Positions 18,513 to 27,731 of a stretch of 64,000 bases of DNA are shown here, piece after piece. How positions within the stretch are numbered: the stretch's first letter is position 1; each line of letters opens with the position of its first letter. The stretch lies in NCBI RefSeq assembly GCF_018139685.1, contig NZ_JAGSPN010000001.1:496001-560000 (forward strand), written 5' to 3'. The notes beneath the pieces are model-generated. The model did no database searches, was not told the DNA's origin, and saw only the letters and a list, made by a program, of their open reading frames with translations. The translations under genes and the position numbers were made by a program. This DNA comes from Cognatundibacterium luofuense. GTDB lineage: Bacteria; Pseudomonadota; Gammaproteobacteria; Burkholderiales; Burkholderiaceae_D.

Positions 18513-19177
18513 TGAGCAATGTGTTTACCGAACAGCTGACTGCTGCCGGACGCGCGATTGAGCATGATTCATTTGCGATCATTGATCAAGAAGCCGGAGC
18601 GCACAGTTACGATGCTGCGCAATGGGCGGTGGTCAGGCGGATGATTCATGCAAATGCGGATTTTGATTTTCAGCATTTAACTGCATTTCATCCGGATGCA
18701 ATCCGCAGCGCGATGCATGCGATTCTGAAAGGCGATACGCCGTTGGTGGCCGATGTGGAAATGATTTGCGTTGGGTTGTCCAAACCACGCTTACAGCATT
18801 TCGGGCTCAGCACACATCAGTTTATTTCAGATGATGACGTGATACGTGACGCCAAAGCGCAGGATACGACGCGTGCAGTGCAGGCCATGCGTAAAGCGCA
18901 CAGGCTGGGTTTACTGCACGGCGCAATTGTCGGCATCGGAAATGCACCGACGGCTCTGATTGAGCTGGTCAGGCTGATACAGGAAGAGGGTATCCGGCCC
19001 GCGTTGGTGGTTGGGTTTCCGGTTGGTTTTGTATCGGCTGCAGAATCGAAAGCACTGTTGGAAACCGTCAGTGAAGTACCGTGGATTGTTATTCAGGGCC
19101 GTAAAGGTGGTTCCACACTGGTGGTTGCGGCGATTCACGCTTTGCTGGGGCTGGCGGAAGCGGAACAGCGTCAATGA
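18512..19177 (+). CDS. cbiC: Precorrin-8X methylmutase
   Basis: 221-residue CbiC/CobH methylmutase that moves the C11 methyl to C12. Seen: AIVGIGNAPTAL, PALVVGFPVGFVSAAESK and the catalytic-region segment RRMIHANADFDF containing the conserved His. The start ATG at 18512 shares a base with the cbiX stop (TGATG); a GTG at 18509 is possible. cbiD begins within its stop codon. Confidence 0.94.
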   Translation: MSNVFTEQLTAAGRAIEHDSFAIIDQEAGAHSYDAAQWAVVRRMIHANADFDFQHLTAFHPDAIRSAMHAILKGDTPLVADVEMICVGLSKPRLQHFGLSTHQFISDDDVIRDAKAQDTTRAVQAMRKAHRLGLLHGAIVGIGNAPTALIELVRLIQEEGIRPALVVGFPVGFVSAAESKALLETVSEVPWIVIQGRKGGSTLVVAAIHALLGLAEAEQRQ

Positions 19178-20271
19178 AAAAAGAAGCACGCGGCACCCGT
19201 ACCGGTTTTACCACCGGTGCTTGTTCAGCAGCGGCAGCGCGTGCTGCGGCAACGGGTTTGCTGCAAGGCGAGGTTCCTCCGAAAGTGGAATGCCTGCTGC
19301 CGAATGGTCAGCAAGTGTGTTTCGAAGTCACTGATGCTGTTACTGACGGCAAAAAAGCACGTGCAGTAGTGATTAAAGATGCCGGTGATGATCCTGACTG
19401 CACCGATAAAGCCAGACTGACTGCCGATCTGGAATGGTTGCCGCATGCGCCCGGCATCGTGGAGCTGTGCGGCGGATCTGGCGTGGGTGTAGTCACCATG
19501 CCGGGGCTGGGGCTGGATGTCGGCGGGCCGGCGATTAATCCTGTGCCTCGTAAAAATATTATTGAGAATGTCAGAGCCGTGTTAGCGCCGGTCTTAGATG
19601 AGTGCGGTGTGCGTGTCACGATTTCCGTACCGCAAGGCGAAGAGATGGCGAAGAAGACGCTGAATGCACGCCTTGGCATTCTGGGTGGCATTTCTATTCT
19701 CGGAACCACCGGTATTGTGCGTCCGTATTCAACCGCAGCGTATCGCGCCAGTGTGGTGCAGGGCGTGCAGGTGGCGGCGACGCTGGGTTTATCCACGGTG
19801 GTGCTGACGACCGGCGGCCGCACGGAAAAATTTGTGATGACGGAATTACCGCATTTACCACCTGCAACGTTTGTGCAGATGGGGGATTTTCTGCGTTACG
19901 CAATGAGCGCCGCGCAGCGGCATGGCATTCGGCATGTAGTGATCGGCGGCATGATAGGCAAGCTGACCAAGATCGCGCAGGGCGAAGAAATCACCCATGC
20001 CGGACGCGCCGAAGTGGATACCGGATTGCTGGCGCAACTGGCGGCTGAACTGGGCGCGCCGGCAGATGTTTGCACAGATATCGCAGCGGCAGAAACGGCA
20101 CGTTATGCCGGTGAGCGTATGGATGCCATCGGACTTGGCGTCGCGTTTCATCATCTGTTGGCAAAACGGGTGATATCCACACTGGAAAACCGTTACCCGG
20201 ATCAGTTCTCTTTACGTGTCATGGTTTGTGATTTCGACGGAAATAAAATAACGGAGGCCGTATCGGCATGA
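19174..20271 (+). CDS. cbiD: Cobalt-precorrin-5B C1-methyltransferase
   Basis: 365-residue CbiD, which methylates C1 during ring contraction in the early-cobalt (anaerobic) route. Seen: GTRTGFTTGACSAAAARAA at the N-terminus, then the PGLGLDVGGPAINPVPR and GTTGIVRPYS segments typical of CbiD. Its presence, with cbiG and cbiX, is the main sign that this is the cobalt-early pathway. It overlaps cbiC and cbiET by four bases (ATGA) on each side. Confidence 0.96.
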   Translation: MKKEARGTRTGFTTGACSAAAARAAATGLLQGEVPPKVECLLPNGQQVCFEVTDAVTDGKKARAVVIKDAGDDPDCTDKARLTADLEWLPHAPGIVELCGGSGVGVVTMPGLGLDVGGPAINPVPRKNIIENVRAVLAPVLDECGVRVTISVPQGEEMAKKTLNARLGILGGISILGTTGIVRPYSTAAYRASVVQGVQVAATLGLSTVVLTTGGRTEKFVMTELPHLPPATFVQMGDFLRYAMSAAQRHGIRHVVIGGMIGKLTKIAQGEEITHAGRAEVDTGLLAQLAAELGAPADVCTDIAAAETARYAGERMDAIGLGVAFHHLLAKRVISTLENRYPDQFSLRVMVCDFDGNKITEAVSA

Positions 20272-21590
20272 GCGAATTAAACAACAGGAAAGCTATCCCA
20301 CGCTGCCGCATTATCGGTGTACTGGATGACGGTAAGGCCAGCCTCAGCGAAATCGCCTTACAGCATCTGGCGCAGGCGGATTTGATCATAGGAGCGGAAC
20401 GCACACTGGCTTTGTTTGCTGATGTGATGTCGGTGCAAGCCATACGGCGTCCGCTGAAAGGCGCGCTGACTGCTGTACCGGAAGTCATTCGTGCCGCGCT
20501 GGCCGATGCGTTGCGGGTAGTGGTGCTGGCGACTGGCGACCCGCTGATGTATGGCATTGCCGGTTATCTGGCGGCGCATTTGTGTGTCGATGCGCTGGAA
20601 GTGATTCCGAATGTCTCCACGATACAGCTTGCATGTGCGCGACTGGGAATGCCGTGGCAGGAAATGAAGCTTTGCTCCGTTCATAGCCGGGATGCGGGTG
20701 AATGGCAACGTGGCAGTGATGCGCGACACGGCATGTATTTATTGCTTCAGCAATTGCGGCATGTACCAAGGCTGGTGGTGCTGACCAGTCCGCAAAATTC
20801 CCCTGATCGTATCGCACGTATGATGCTGGCAGAAGGTATGCAGGATGGCTGGCACATTGCAGTGTGTGAACATTTGTGTTTGCCGGATGAGCATATCCAC
20901 AGCGAATTATCAGTCACTGAAGCAGCAGGTATGCAGTTCGCAGAACCGAATGTGATGCTGCTGTGGCGTTCGGAGCAAAAAAAGGAAACGGTGATATTTG
21001 GTTTGCCGGATACGGCCTATCAGCAAAGGCAGCCGGAAAAAGGCCTGATCACCAAACAGGAAGTGCGCGCAGTATCGCTGGCAAGAATGCAGTTGCGTGC
21101 GGACAGTATCGTCTGGGATATCGGTGCCGGTTCGGGTTCGGTCGGGCTGGAGGCAGCGCGTTTAAGCAGTAACGGGCATGTGTATGCCGTTGAGAAAAAT
21201 GCAGCGGATGTTGAGATTGCGACTGCTAACTGGCGCGCAGCAGCTGTGTCCAACTACAGTTTAATCCACAGCAAAGCGCCGGAAGGTCTGCATGACTGGC
21301 CAGCGCCGGATGCCGTATTTATCGGCGGTTCCGGTGGCGAGTTAGCGCAATTGATTCTTCTCTGTATGGAAAGAATGCGTCCGGGCGGCAGGCTGGTCAT
21401 GAATTTTGTGACGCTGGAAAATCTGGCGGCAGCAACCAGCGTTTTAAGTGAGTCCGGCTGCGAATGGGACGTGCTGATGTTACAGGCTGCGCGTTCAAAA
21501 CCCATACTCGATATGCACAGAATGGCGGCGGAGAATCCTGTGTGGCTGGTCTGCGCAAGCAAGGAGGCGCCATGCAGCACGGACGCCTGA
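20268..21590 (+). CDS. cbiET: CbiE-CbiT fusion, precorrin-6Y C5,15-methyltransferase (decarboxylating)
   Basis: 440-residue bifunctional enzyme, equivalent to CobL. Residues 1-225 are a CbiE-type tetrapyrrole methylase (VVLATGDPLMYGIAGYLA). From about residue 250 there is a CbiT class I methyltransferase (ITKQEVRAVSLARMQL, SIVWDIGAGSGSVGLEAARL, DAVFIGGSGGEL). It methylates C5 and C15 and decarboxylates the C12 acetate. Both halves look complete. The end overlaps the start of cobI by 19 bases. Confidence 0.95.
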   Translation: MSELNNRKAIPRCRIIGVLDDGKASLSEIALQHLAQADLIIGAERTLALFADVMSVQAIRRPLKGALTAVPEVIRAALADALRVVVLATGDPLMYGIAGYLAAHLCVDALEVIPNVSTIQLACARLGMPWQEMKLCSVHSRDAGEWQRGSDARHGMYLLLQQLRHVPRLVVLTSPQNSPDRIARMMLAEGMQDGWHIAVCEHLCLPDEHIHSELSVTEAAGMQFAEPNVMLLWRSEQKKETVIFGLPDTAYQQRQPEKGLITKQEVRAVSLARMQLRADSIVWDIGAGSGSVGLEAARLSSNGHVYAVEKNAADVEIATANWRAAAVSNYSLIHSKAPEGLHDWPAPDAVFIGGSGGELAQLILLCMERMRPGGRLVMNFVTLENLAAATSVLSESGCEWDVLMLQAARSKPILDMHRMAAENPVWLVCASKEAPCSTDA

Positions 21591-22351
21591 TCGCAGTATC
21601 GATGGGGCCGGGTGATCCGGGCCTGATTACCCGCCATGCATGGGAGCAACTGTGCCGCCCCGATACGATCTGGACGTATCCGGTTCGCAGTCTGAAAAAA
21701 GACAGTTATGCACTGGCCATCGCACAGCGTGCAGGCTTGCACATGCCGGAGCAACATCAGGCCCTGTTGTTTCCGATGACGCATGACACGGAGATTCTGG
21801 CGAAACACTGGATGCGCGCTGCACAGCAGGTGCAGCAAATGCTGGAAGGCGGACGCGATGTTTTGTTTCTGGTGGAAGGTGATGCATCAACCTATGCCAG
21901 TTATATCTATCTGGGACGCACGCTGAAGGCGATTGCGCCGCATCTGCAAACGCAAGTGATTGCCGGTGTGAATGCGTTCAATGCGGCATGCGCGACATTG
22001 CAAATGCCTTTGTCTGAGCAGGATGACACGATTGCGATCGTACCGGCTGCTTACGGTACATCGGCGATTGCCCGCATGCTGCGTGATTTCGACACGCTGG
22101 TGCTGATGAAAGTAAAGCCTTTGCTGGATGACATTCTGAATCTGCTGGAAGCGCATGATATCGCGCAGTACGCCCGTTTTATTGAGAAAGCCGGTGCACC
22201 GGAAGAGCGTATCGTGCACGACGTGCTGAGCCTGCGCGGCGAGAAGGTTAACTATTTGTCCTTACTGGTGGTTCGCAACCCGCATCGTCAGCGCGGCGAG
22301 ATGGTGCGCGGCTGCAAAAAGAAAACACAGGAGCCGGTTCTTGAAAACTGA
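21572..22351 (+). CDS. cobI: Precorrin-2 / cobalt-factor II C20-methyltransferase
   Basis: 259-residue CobI/CbiL. Seen: LIAVSMGPGDPGLITRHAW at the N-terminus, VLFLVEGDASTYASYIYLGR and VIAGVNAFNAACATLQMP, all family motifs. The ATG at 21572 has AAGGAGG six bases upstream, inside the end of cbiET; this is preferred to the open frame running further upstream. It supplies the C20-methylated substrate for CobJ. cbiL is an equal name. Confidence 0.93.
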   Translation: MQHGRLIAVSMGPGDPGLITRHAWEQLCRPDTIWTYPVRSLKKDSYALAIAQRAGLHMPEQHQALLFPMTHDTEILAKHWMRAAQQVQQMLEGGRDVLFLVEGDASTYASYIYLGRTLKAIAPHLQTQVIAGVNAFNAACATLQMPLSEQDDTIAIVPAAYGTSAIARMLRDFDTLVLMKVKPLLDDILNLLEAHDIAQYARFIEKAGAPEERIVHDVLSLRGEKVNYLSLLVVRNPHRQRGEMVRGCKKKTQEPVLEN

Positions 22352-23102
22352 TCATTTACCTCAGTCCCGCCAGGCCAGACTGGCACTGGTGGGAATTACC
22401 AAACATGGCGTGCAGCAACTGACTGCCATTGCGCCGCACTTACCGGATGCACAGATACTGGTCAGTGATAAATTCGCTGCGAAGGTGCAGGAATTTTCTG
22501 AGCGCAGCACGGTGTACAGCGGTGCTTTACGCGATCAGATGGCGGACCTATTTGCCAGTTACGATCAGATTATTTTCTTTGTGTCGCTGGGTGCTGTTGT
22601 GCGCCTGATTGCACCTCTGCTGCGCAGTAAGGATGAAGATCCCGGCGTGATTGTCGTGGATGATGCGGGTCAGTTTGTGATTCCGGTTTTATCCGGCCAC
22701 GTTGGCGGCGCTAATGCGTGGGCAGAACATCTGGCGCATCTGATGGGTGCGCAGGCTGTACTGACCACCGCATCCGATGTAGGTAAAACGATTCCGGTAG
22801 ATATTCTTGGTCGCGAGCTGGGCTGGGAAGTCATTGCGCCGAAAATTCATATTACCCGTGTTTCCGCTGATGTTGTGAACGGTGAACTGATTGCCGTGGT
22901 GCAGGAGGCCGGAAGTCCGCACTGGTGGACACGGACTACACCTTTGCCCGACAACATCCATTTGTTTTCGCAACTGAATGCGGTGGATCTGGATAAGTAC
23001 CGTTCTGTACTGTGGATTACCCGCCAGGATATCCCGGGCCATATCTGGGAAACCCTGCGTGACCGGCTTGTGGTTTATCGTCCGCCGGAAGGTCAGGTAT
23101 GA
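22341..23102 (+). CDS. cbiG: CbiG N-terminal and central domains (split CbiG)
   Basis: 253 residues covering the N-terminal and central parts of CbiG, the hydrolase that opens the delta-lactone of cobalt-precorrin-5A. Seen: FFVSLGAVVRLIAPLLRSK and VIPVLSGHVGGANAWAEHLA, a strong CbiG signature. The C-terminal domain is missing here and is carried by the next gene. The start is a TTG at 22341 with AGGAG seven bases upstream and an 11-base overlap with cobI; no nearby ATG or GTG precedes the domain. It joins the next gene by ATGA. Confidence 0.9.
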   Translation: MKTDHLPQSRQARLALVGITKHGVQQLTAIAPHLPDAQILVSDKFAAKVQEFSERSTVYSGALRDQMADLFASYDQIIFFVSLGAVVRLIAPLLRSKDEDPGVIVVDDAGQFVIPVLSGHVGGANAWAEHLAHLMGAQAVLTTASDVGKTIPVDILGRELGWEVIAPKIHITRVSADVVNGELIAVVQEAGSPHWWTRTTPLPDNIHLFSQLNAVDLDKYRSVLWITRQDIPGHIWETLRDRLVVYRPPEGQV

Positions 23103-23512
23103 AATCTCTGAGTGTGGGGATTGGTTGCGATCGTGATGTTTCTGAAGAAACGCTGATGACAGGACTGAATCTGGCGCTGATGCAGTGCGGTGCTGCAATG
23201 CCTCAGATTCGTCATATTGCGAGTATTGACAAGAAATCTGATGAAACAGCAATTCTGCATCTGGTGCAACGTTTAAAAGTGCCTTTTATCGTTTATCCGG
23301 CGCAGGAACTGGCAAAAGTACTAGTACGTCAGCCATCAGCGACGGTGTTGAAATTTATGGGAACACCTTCGGTATCAGAAGCTGCGGCCTTATTAACAGC
23401 CGGCTTTCAGCCCGGTAACAGCACACCGGAATTGCTGGTGGAAAAACTGAAATTCTGTGGTGAAGATGGAAAGAATGTCACGATTTCGATAGCGGAAGAT
23501 CAAAGAATATGA
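23099..23512 (+). CDS. CobE / CbiG C-terminal domain protein
   Basis: 137-residue protein equal to the C-terminal CbiG domain, also known free-standing as CobE. Seen: SLSVGIGCDRDVSEETL, IRHIASIDKKSDE and GTPSVSEAAALLTAG. Together with the preceding gene it rebuilds a complete CbiG in two chains. The ATGA junction with each neighbour suggests tight coupling and equal output. Either cobE or the C-terminal half of cbiG would be an acceptable name. Confidence 0.88.
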   Translation: MKSLSVGIGCDRDVSEETLMTGLNLALMQCGAAMPQIRHIASIDKKSDETAILHLVQRLKVPFIVYPAQELAKVLVRQPSATVLKFMGTPSVSEAAALLTAGFQPGNSTPELLVEKLKFCGEDGKNVTISIAEDQRI

Positions 23513-24528
23513 GTGAAGCAATATCAACGTTAACAAATGCTACTGGTCGCGGAAAAATTTCGCTGGTCGGTATCGGGCCGGGCAATCAGGCGCATATGAC
23601 GCGGCGTGCAAGAGAAGTCATTGCAGAAGCGGACAGTGTGATTGGCTACGTTACCTACATCAAGCTGGTGGCAGAGCTGATTGAAGGTAAGGAAATCGTA
23701 CGGAAATCCATGACCGAGGAACTGGATCGTGCAATTCATGCACTGGAACTGGCGCAGCAGGGCAAGAAAGTTGCACTGATTTCTTCCGGTGATGCGGGTG
23801 TCTACGGCATGGCAGGGCCGACCTTTGAAGTTCTGTTTCAGGCGGGCTGGACGCCGGACAGTGATATTGAACTGGAGATTGTACCCGGCGCAACGGCACT
23901 GAATACTTGCGCGTCGCTGGTGGGAGCTCCGCTGACACATGACTTTTGCTCGATTTCCTTATCGGATTTATTAACACCATGGCCGGTGATTGCGCGCCGT
24001 TTGCATGCAGCTGCCAGCGCTGATTTTGTGTGTGGTTTGTATAACCCGAAGAGCGGACGCCGTACTCAGCAAATTCTGGAAGCTCAGGCAATTTTTCTGC
24101 ACTACCGTACACCGGAAACGCCGGTCGCCATTGTTAAATCCGCTTATCGCCCTAAACAGCGAATTGAAATGACAACGCTGGCAGCTATGGCGGAGTGCGA
24201 TATCGGTATGCTGAGTACGGTACTGATCGGTAACAGTAATACGTTTGTACGTCACGGGCTGATGGTCACGCCGCGTGGTTACGCGAATAAGTATGCGATG
24301 GAAGATGGCTCCACCAAAGACGGTGAGAAAGCAGGCCGCTCACTAAGTACGGGATTAAACGGATGGGTAGCGCAAGTGCAGGCGCAGTTTGCAGCAGGTG
24401 CAACCTGTTCCGATCTGGCTGCCGAATACGGGTTGCCGCTCAGTTATCTGCAAAGGGTGCAACAAATGCCTGTGCCAGAGTTTTCTGATGCAGCGGCTGA
24501 TGACCCTGCAAGTAATACGGCGGAATAA
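23509..24528 (+). CDS. cobJ: Precorrin-3B / cobalt-factor III C17-methyltransferase with C-terminal extension
   Basis: 339-residue CobJ/CbiH, the ring-contracting C17 methylase. Seen: ISLVGIGPGNQAHMTRRA, VALISSGDAGVYGMAGPTF, VPGATALNTCASLVGAPL and YNPKSGRRTQQ. The catalytic part ends near residue 255. About 80 further residues follow, including AGATCSDLAAEYGLPLSYLQ, which resembles a small helix-turn-helix-like fold and is not in minimal CbiH. Its role is unknown. It overlaps the CobE-like gene by ATGA and is followed after 11 bases by a ferredoxin gene. Confidence 0.93.
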   Translation: MSEAISTLTNATGRGKISLVGIGPGNQAHMTRRAREVIAEADSVIGYVTYIKLVAELIEGKEIVRKSMTEELDRAIHALELAQQGKKVALISSGDAGVYGMAGPTFEVLFQAGWTPDSDIELEIVPGATALNTCASLVGAPLTHDFCSISLSDLLTPWPVIARRLHAAASADFVCGLYNPKSGRRTQQILEAQAIFLHYRTPETPVAIVKSAYRPKQRIEMTTLAAMAECDIGMLSTVLIGNSNTFVRHGLMVTPRGYANKYAMEDGSTKDGEKAGRSLSTGLNGWVAQVQAQFAAGATCSDLAAEYGLPLSYLQRVQQMPVPEFSDAAADDPASNTAE

Positions 24529-24539
24529 GGAGTACAACG

Positions 24540-24902
24540 ATGAGCGATGAAAAAAACGCGGTAAGCATGGAAGTTGTGAAACCGAAAATCGGCAGTTATC
24601 GCAAACACTTACTGGTCTGCACCGGTACCCGTTGTACTCAGGATGGTGAGTCGCAGCAATTATTCGACAGTCTCGGCGAAAAGTTTAAAGCGGCCGGACT
24701 GAACGAAGGCGAATTGCGGGTCAAGCGCAGCCGCGTCAGTTGCTTTGCTGCATGCAAAGGCGGGCCGGTGATGTGTGTGCAGCCGGACGGCATCTGGTAT
24801 TACAACGTGACAGACAGCAATATGGATAAGATTATTGATCAGCATTTATGCCAGGGCGAGCCAGTGGAGGAGTTGATTTTTCACCGGGGCCCTGCTGCCT
24901 GA
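24540..24902 (+). CDS. Thioredoxin-like 2Fe-2S ferredoxin of the cobalamin operon
   Basis: 120 residues with the cysteine pattern of thioredoxin-fold 2Fe-2S ferredoxins: LLVCTGTRCTQDG, then SRVSCFAACKGGPVMC. A ribosome site (AAGGAG) precedes the ATG, 11 bases after cobJ. Related ferredoxins (CbiW-like) occur in cobalamin operons of other bacteria; a role in electron supply during cobalt reduction or ring reduction is inference. It is the last gene of the operon. Confidence 0.85.
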   Translation: MSDEKNAVSMEVVKPKIGSYRKHLLVCTGTRCTQDGESQQLFDSLGEKFKAAGLNEGELRVKRSRVSCFAACKGGPVMCVQPDGIWYYNVTDSNMDKIIDQHLCQGEPVEELIFHRGPAA

Positions 24903-24912
24903 CGCAGCAGGG
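24890..24912 (+). terminator. Possible hairpin at the end of the cobalamin operon
   Basis: CCCTGCTGC (24890-24898) pairs with GCAGCAGGG (24904-24912) over the stop codon of the ferredoxin gene. No T-run follows, so intrinsic termination is doubtful; it may only protect the 3' end. Confidence 0.35.
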
Positions 24913-25005
24913 AGTGTTGCTGCTGGTCGACTCAACAGTCGTACCCCGTGCCTTTGTGCCGTTTTGCTGCTACATTTTGCGTTTTGCAAACATCGGAGAT
25001 CAGCA

Positions 25006-25989
25006 ATGAACGGTGCAGGGCAAGGTAATCAAATACGCAGTTTTTTGTTTGGCTTGTGTTTACTCGCTGGCAGTTTGTCTGTTTCTGCGCAGGAAGTGGC
25101 AGAGCAGCAGCAAACCCCTGCGATGCGGGATTTGTATCATTTGTCATCGCTGCAAATGGCTGGCCGCAAGACGGGCAGCGCCGGCAGTGAACTGGCGCGG
25201 CAGTATCTGATATCGCGTTTAACCGATGCTGGCTGGAAACCTTGCGGTGAACATTGGGAACAGCGGTTTCAGTTTCAGGCGAATGGTCAGATGCTGACCG
25301 GAACAAATGTGCTGGCTTGTCAGTCGCCCTTGCCTGCAGATCAGCAAGTAATTGTGCTCAGTGCGCACTACGATCATCTGGGTGCACATCACGAGAAAGT
25401 TTTCTTTGGTGCGGATGACAATGCATCCGGTGTTGCTGCATTGCTGGAAATCGCATCGCGTCTGAAGCAGGCACCTTCAGAGCATCCGGTGGCAATGGCT
25501 TTTTTTGATGCTGAAGAAATGGGTTTGCGCGGATCACATATGTTTGTGAAAGATAACCCCGAACTGATACGTCAGACAGCACTGAATATCAATCTGGATA
25601 TGGTGGGGCGCGCAGATAAAGATGAATTATATGTAGCAGGTACTCACCATACACCGGCTTTGAAGGAAGTGGTGCAGGCAATTCCTGCCAATCCTGCATT
25701 GCGTCTGACTGCCGGGCATGATTTACCGGGAACTGGGCAGGATGACTGGGCCAGCCAGTCTGATCATTTTGCGTTTCACCGCGCAGGGATTCCGTTCCTG
25801 TACTTCGGTGTGGAAGATCATGCAGATTATCACCAGCCCGGAGATGTCGCAGAGAAAATCCAGCCTGCGAAATTTATGGCAGTGATTGACCTGATCGAAC
25901 AGGCTTTACGTCAGGCTGACCTGCGCCTGAGTAGTTTGCCGGTAAGGCAGTCAACAGTCGCTGCTGCTGGTAGTGCTACTAATCATTAG
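25006..25989 (+). CDS. Exported M28-family zinc aminopeptidase
   Basis: 327 residues with a signal peptide (FLFGLCLLAGSLSVSA before QEVAEQ). M28 metal ligands and catalytic motifs are seen: SAHYDHLGAH, FGADDNASGVAALLE, FFDAEEMGLRGS, NLDMVGR and the SDHFAFHRAGIPFLYFG / DHADYHQPGD end. It should cleave N-terminal residues from peptides in the periplasm or outside. The start at 25006 has GGAGATCAGCA upstream; the frame is open to 24964. It lies between the cobalamin operon and an SSF transporter and appears unrelated to either. Confidence 0.9.
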   Translation: MNGAGQGNQIRSFLFGLCLLAGSLSVSAQEVAEQQQTPAMRDLYHLSSLQMAGRKTGSAGSELARQYLISRLTDAGWKPCGEHWEQRFQFQANGQMLTGTNVLACQSPLPADQQVIVLSAHYDHLGAHHEKVFFGADDNASGVAALLEIASRLKQAPSEHPVAMAFFDAEEMGLRGSHMFVKDNPELIRQTALNINLDMVGRADKDELYVAGTHHTPALKEVVQAIPANPALRLTAGHDLPGTGQDDWASQSDHFAFHRAGIPFLYFGVEDHADYHQPGDVAEKIQPAKFMAVIDLIEQALRQADLRLSSLPVRQSTVAAAGSATNH

Positions 25990-26169
25990 ACAGATAATCT
26001 GAACCTGGATTTTATAAAAAAGAATAGATTTTTAAATATGTTCTTGTGACCGAAATTTTCAGCCTGCAGCGATTTCCGTTCAGGATTAGAAATTCCGGCC
26101 TAATTACGACAATTCTGCGACAATTTCCGCGAATTTCAGGGAAGTCCGCTGGATAACTCAGTCTATAAT

Positions 26170-26195
26170 GCCCGCAACCGAAAAGCGGGCTTTTT
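26170..26195 (+). terminator. Terminator after the M28 peptidase gene
   Basis: GCCCGC (26170-26175) pairs with GCGGGC (26185-26190), then TTTTTATT. It precedes the symporter start by about 25 bases. A TATAAT at 26164-26169 overlaps its left edge, but no matching -35 is evident. Confidence 0.6.
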
Positions 26196-26220
26196 ATTGA
26201 TCTTTTGATATTCCATTTTC

Positions 26221-27645
26221 ATGAACACTCTTATCTGGTTTGTCATTCTTTACTGGGTGATCTCGGTAGGTATCGGCCTTTACGCGGCGCGCTACGTCAA
26301 TAACTCCAAAGACTTTGCCGTCGCAGGTCGTTCCTTACCCATGTATGTGGTGACAGCCACGGTGTTTGCGACCTGGTTCGGATCAGAAGCGGTACTTGGA
26401 ATTTCATCGACCTTTGTCAAAGAAGGTTTGCGCGGCGTGGTGGCAGATCCGTTCGGTTCATCGTTGTGTCTGGTACTGGTCGGTCTGTTTTTTGCTCGCC
26501 CGCTTTACCGTATGAACCTGCTGACCATCGGCGATTATTTCCGCAATAAATACGGTCGTCTGGTGGAAGTGCTGGTCACCATTTGTATTGTGATTTCTTA
26601 TCTGGGCTGGGTGGCCGCGCAGATTAAGGCACTGGGACTGGTGTTTAACGTTGTGTCCGGTGGCTACATCACCATGAATGTCGGCATGATCATCGGTGCC
26701 GCCAGTGTGCTCGTCTATACACTGATGGGCGGTATGTGGTCGGTAGCGATTACTGACTTCCTGCAAATGATCATTATTGTCGTCGGTATGTTCTATATCG
26801 GATGGGAAGTGTCCGGCATGGTTGGCGGTGCGGGTATGGTCATCGAACATGCAGCGAATGCTGGCAAGTTTGAATTCTGGCCTAAACCAGAGGCGAGGGA
26901 AATGATCTGGTTCTTTGCCGCGTGGATTACCATGATGCTGGGCTCGATTCCGCAGCAGGACGTTTTTCAGCGTGTGGCTTCGTCTGCAAACGAACAGATT
27001 GCTGGTCGCGCATCGGTACTTGGTGGTTTGCTGTACTTCGGTTTTGCGTTTATTCCGATGTTTCTGGCGTATTCGGCAACATTGATTGATCCGGCTATGG
27101 TCGCTGAATTGCTGGATAAAGATTCTCAGCTGATTCTGCCGACACTGATTATGACCAAAGTGCCGATGCTGGCGCAGGTTATGTTCTTCGGTGCTTTGCT
27201 GTCTGCAATCAAAAGCTGCGCCAGTGCAACCCTGCTCGCACCATCGGTCACCTTCACTGAAAATATCCTGAAACCGTTCTTCCCTAAGCAAAGTGATAAG
27301 CAGTTTCTGTTCATGATGCGGGTTGTGGTGCTTGTATTTACGGCGGTTGTAACCATGTTCGCTATGAACACCGAATCCAGTATCTACAAGATGGTGGAGA
27401 ATGCTTACAAGGTCACACTGGTGGCAGCATTCGTACCATTAGCCTTCGGCCTGTACTGGAAGCGTGCAACAGCACAGGGCGGCATAGTGTCGATTGCCTG
27501 CGGTGTTGCTGTGTGGATAGGTTTTGAATTGCTGGCACCGGAAGGTTTCTGGCCACCGCAACTGGCTGGTTTGCTGGCAAGTATCAGCGGCATGGTGCTG
27601 GGTTCGCTGATGCCACAATGGGTCAGTCATCAGGCAAAGGTCTGA
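26221..27645 (+). CDS. Sodium:solute symporter (SSF family)
   Basis: 474-residue inner-membrane transporter with about 13 predicted helices, using the Na+ gradient to import a solute. SSF features seen: YVNNSKDFAVAGRSLP near residue 27, TWFGSEAVLGISS, the LMGGMWSVAITDFLQM signature near residue 175, and the GGLLYFGFAFIPMF region. The substrate cannot be read from the sequence. It starts 25 bases beyond a terminator, so its promoter is close or read-through occurs. No regulatory partner is adjacent. Confidence 0.9.
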   Translation: MNTLIWFVILYWVISVGIGLYAARYVNNSKDFAVAGRSLPMYVVTATVFATWFGSEAVLGISSTFVKEGLRGVVADPFGSSLCLVLVGLFFARPLYRMNLLTIGDYFRNKYGRLVEVLVTICIVISYLGWVAAQIKALGLVFNVVSGGYITMNVGMIIGAASVLVYTLMGGMWSVAITDFLQMIIIVVGMFYIGWEVSGMVGGAGMVIEHAANAGKFEFWPKPEAREMIWFFAAWITMMLGSIPQQDVFQRVASSANEQIAGRASVLGGLLYFGFAFIPMFLAYSATLIDPAMVAELLDKDSQLILPTLIMTKVPMLAQVMFFGALLSAIKSCASATLLAPSVTFTENILKPFFPKQSDKQFLFMMRVVVLVFTAVVTMFAMNTESSIYKMVENAYKVTLVAAFVPLAFGLYWKRATAQGGIVSIACGVAVWIGFELLAPEGFWPPQLAGLLASISGMVLGSLMPQWVSHQAKV

Positions 27646-27731
27646 TAAAGGCCTGACTGACAGCAGAGTGCCCAAATTTTCAGCCAAAACCTTTATAATT
27701 CAGGGTTTTATCAGTTTTTCAGAGCAAAAGT

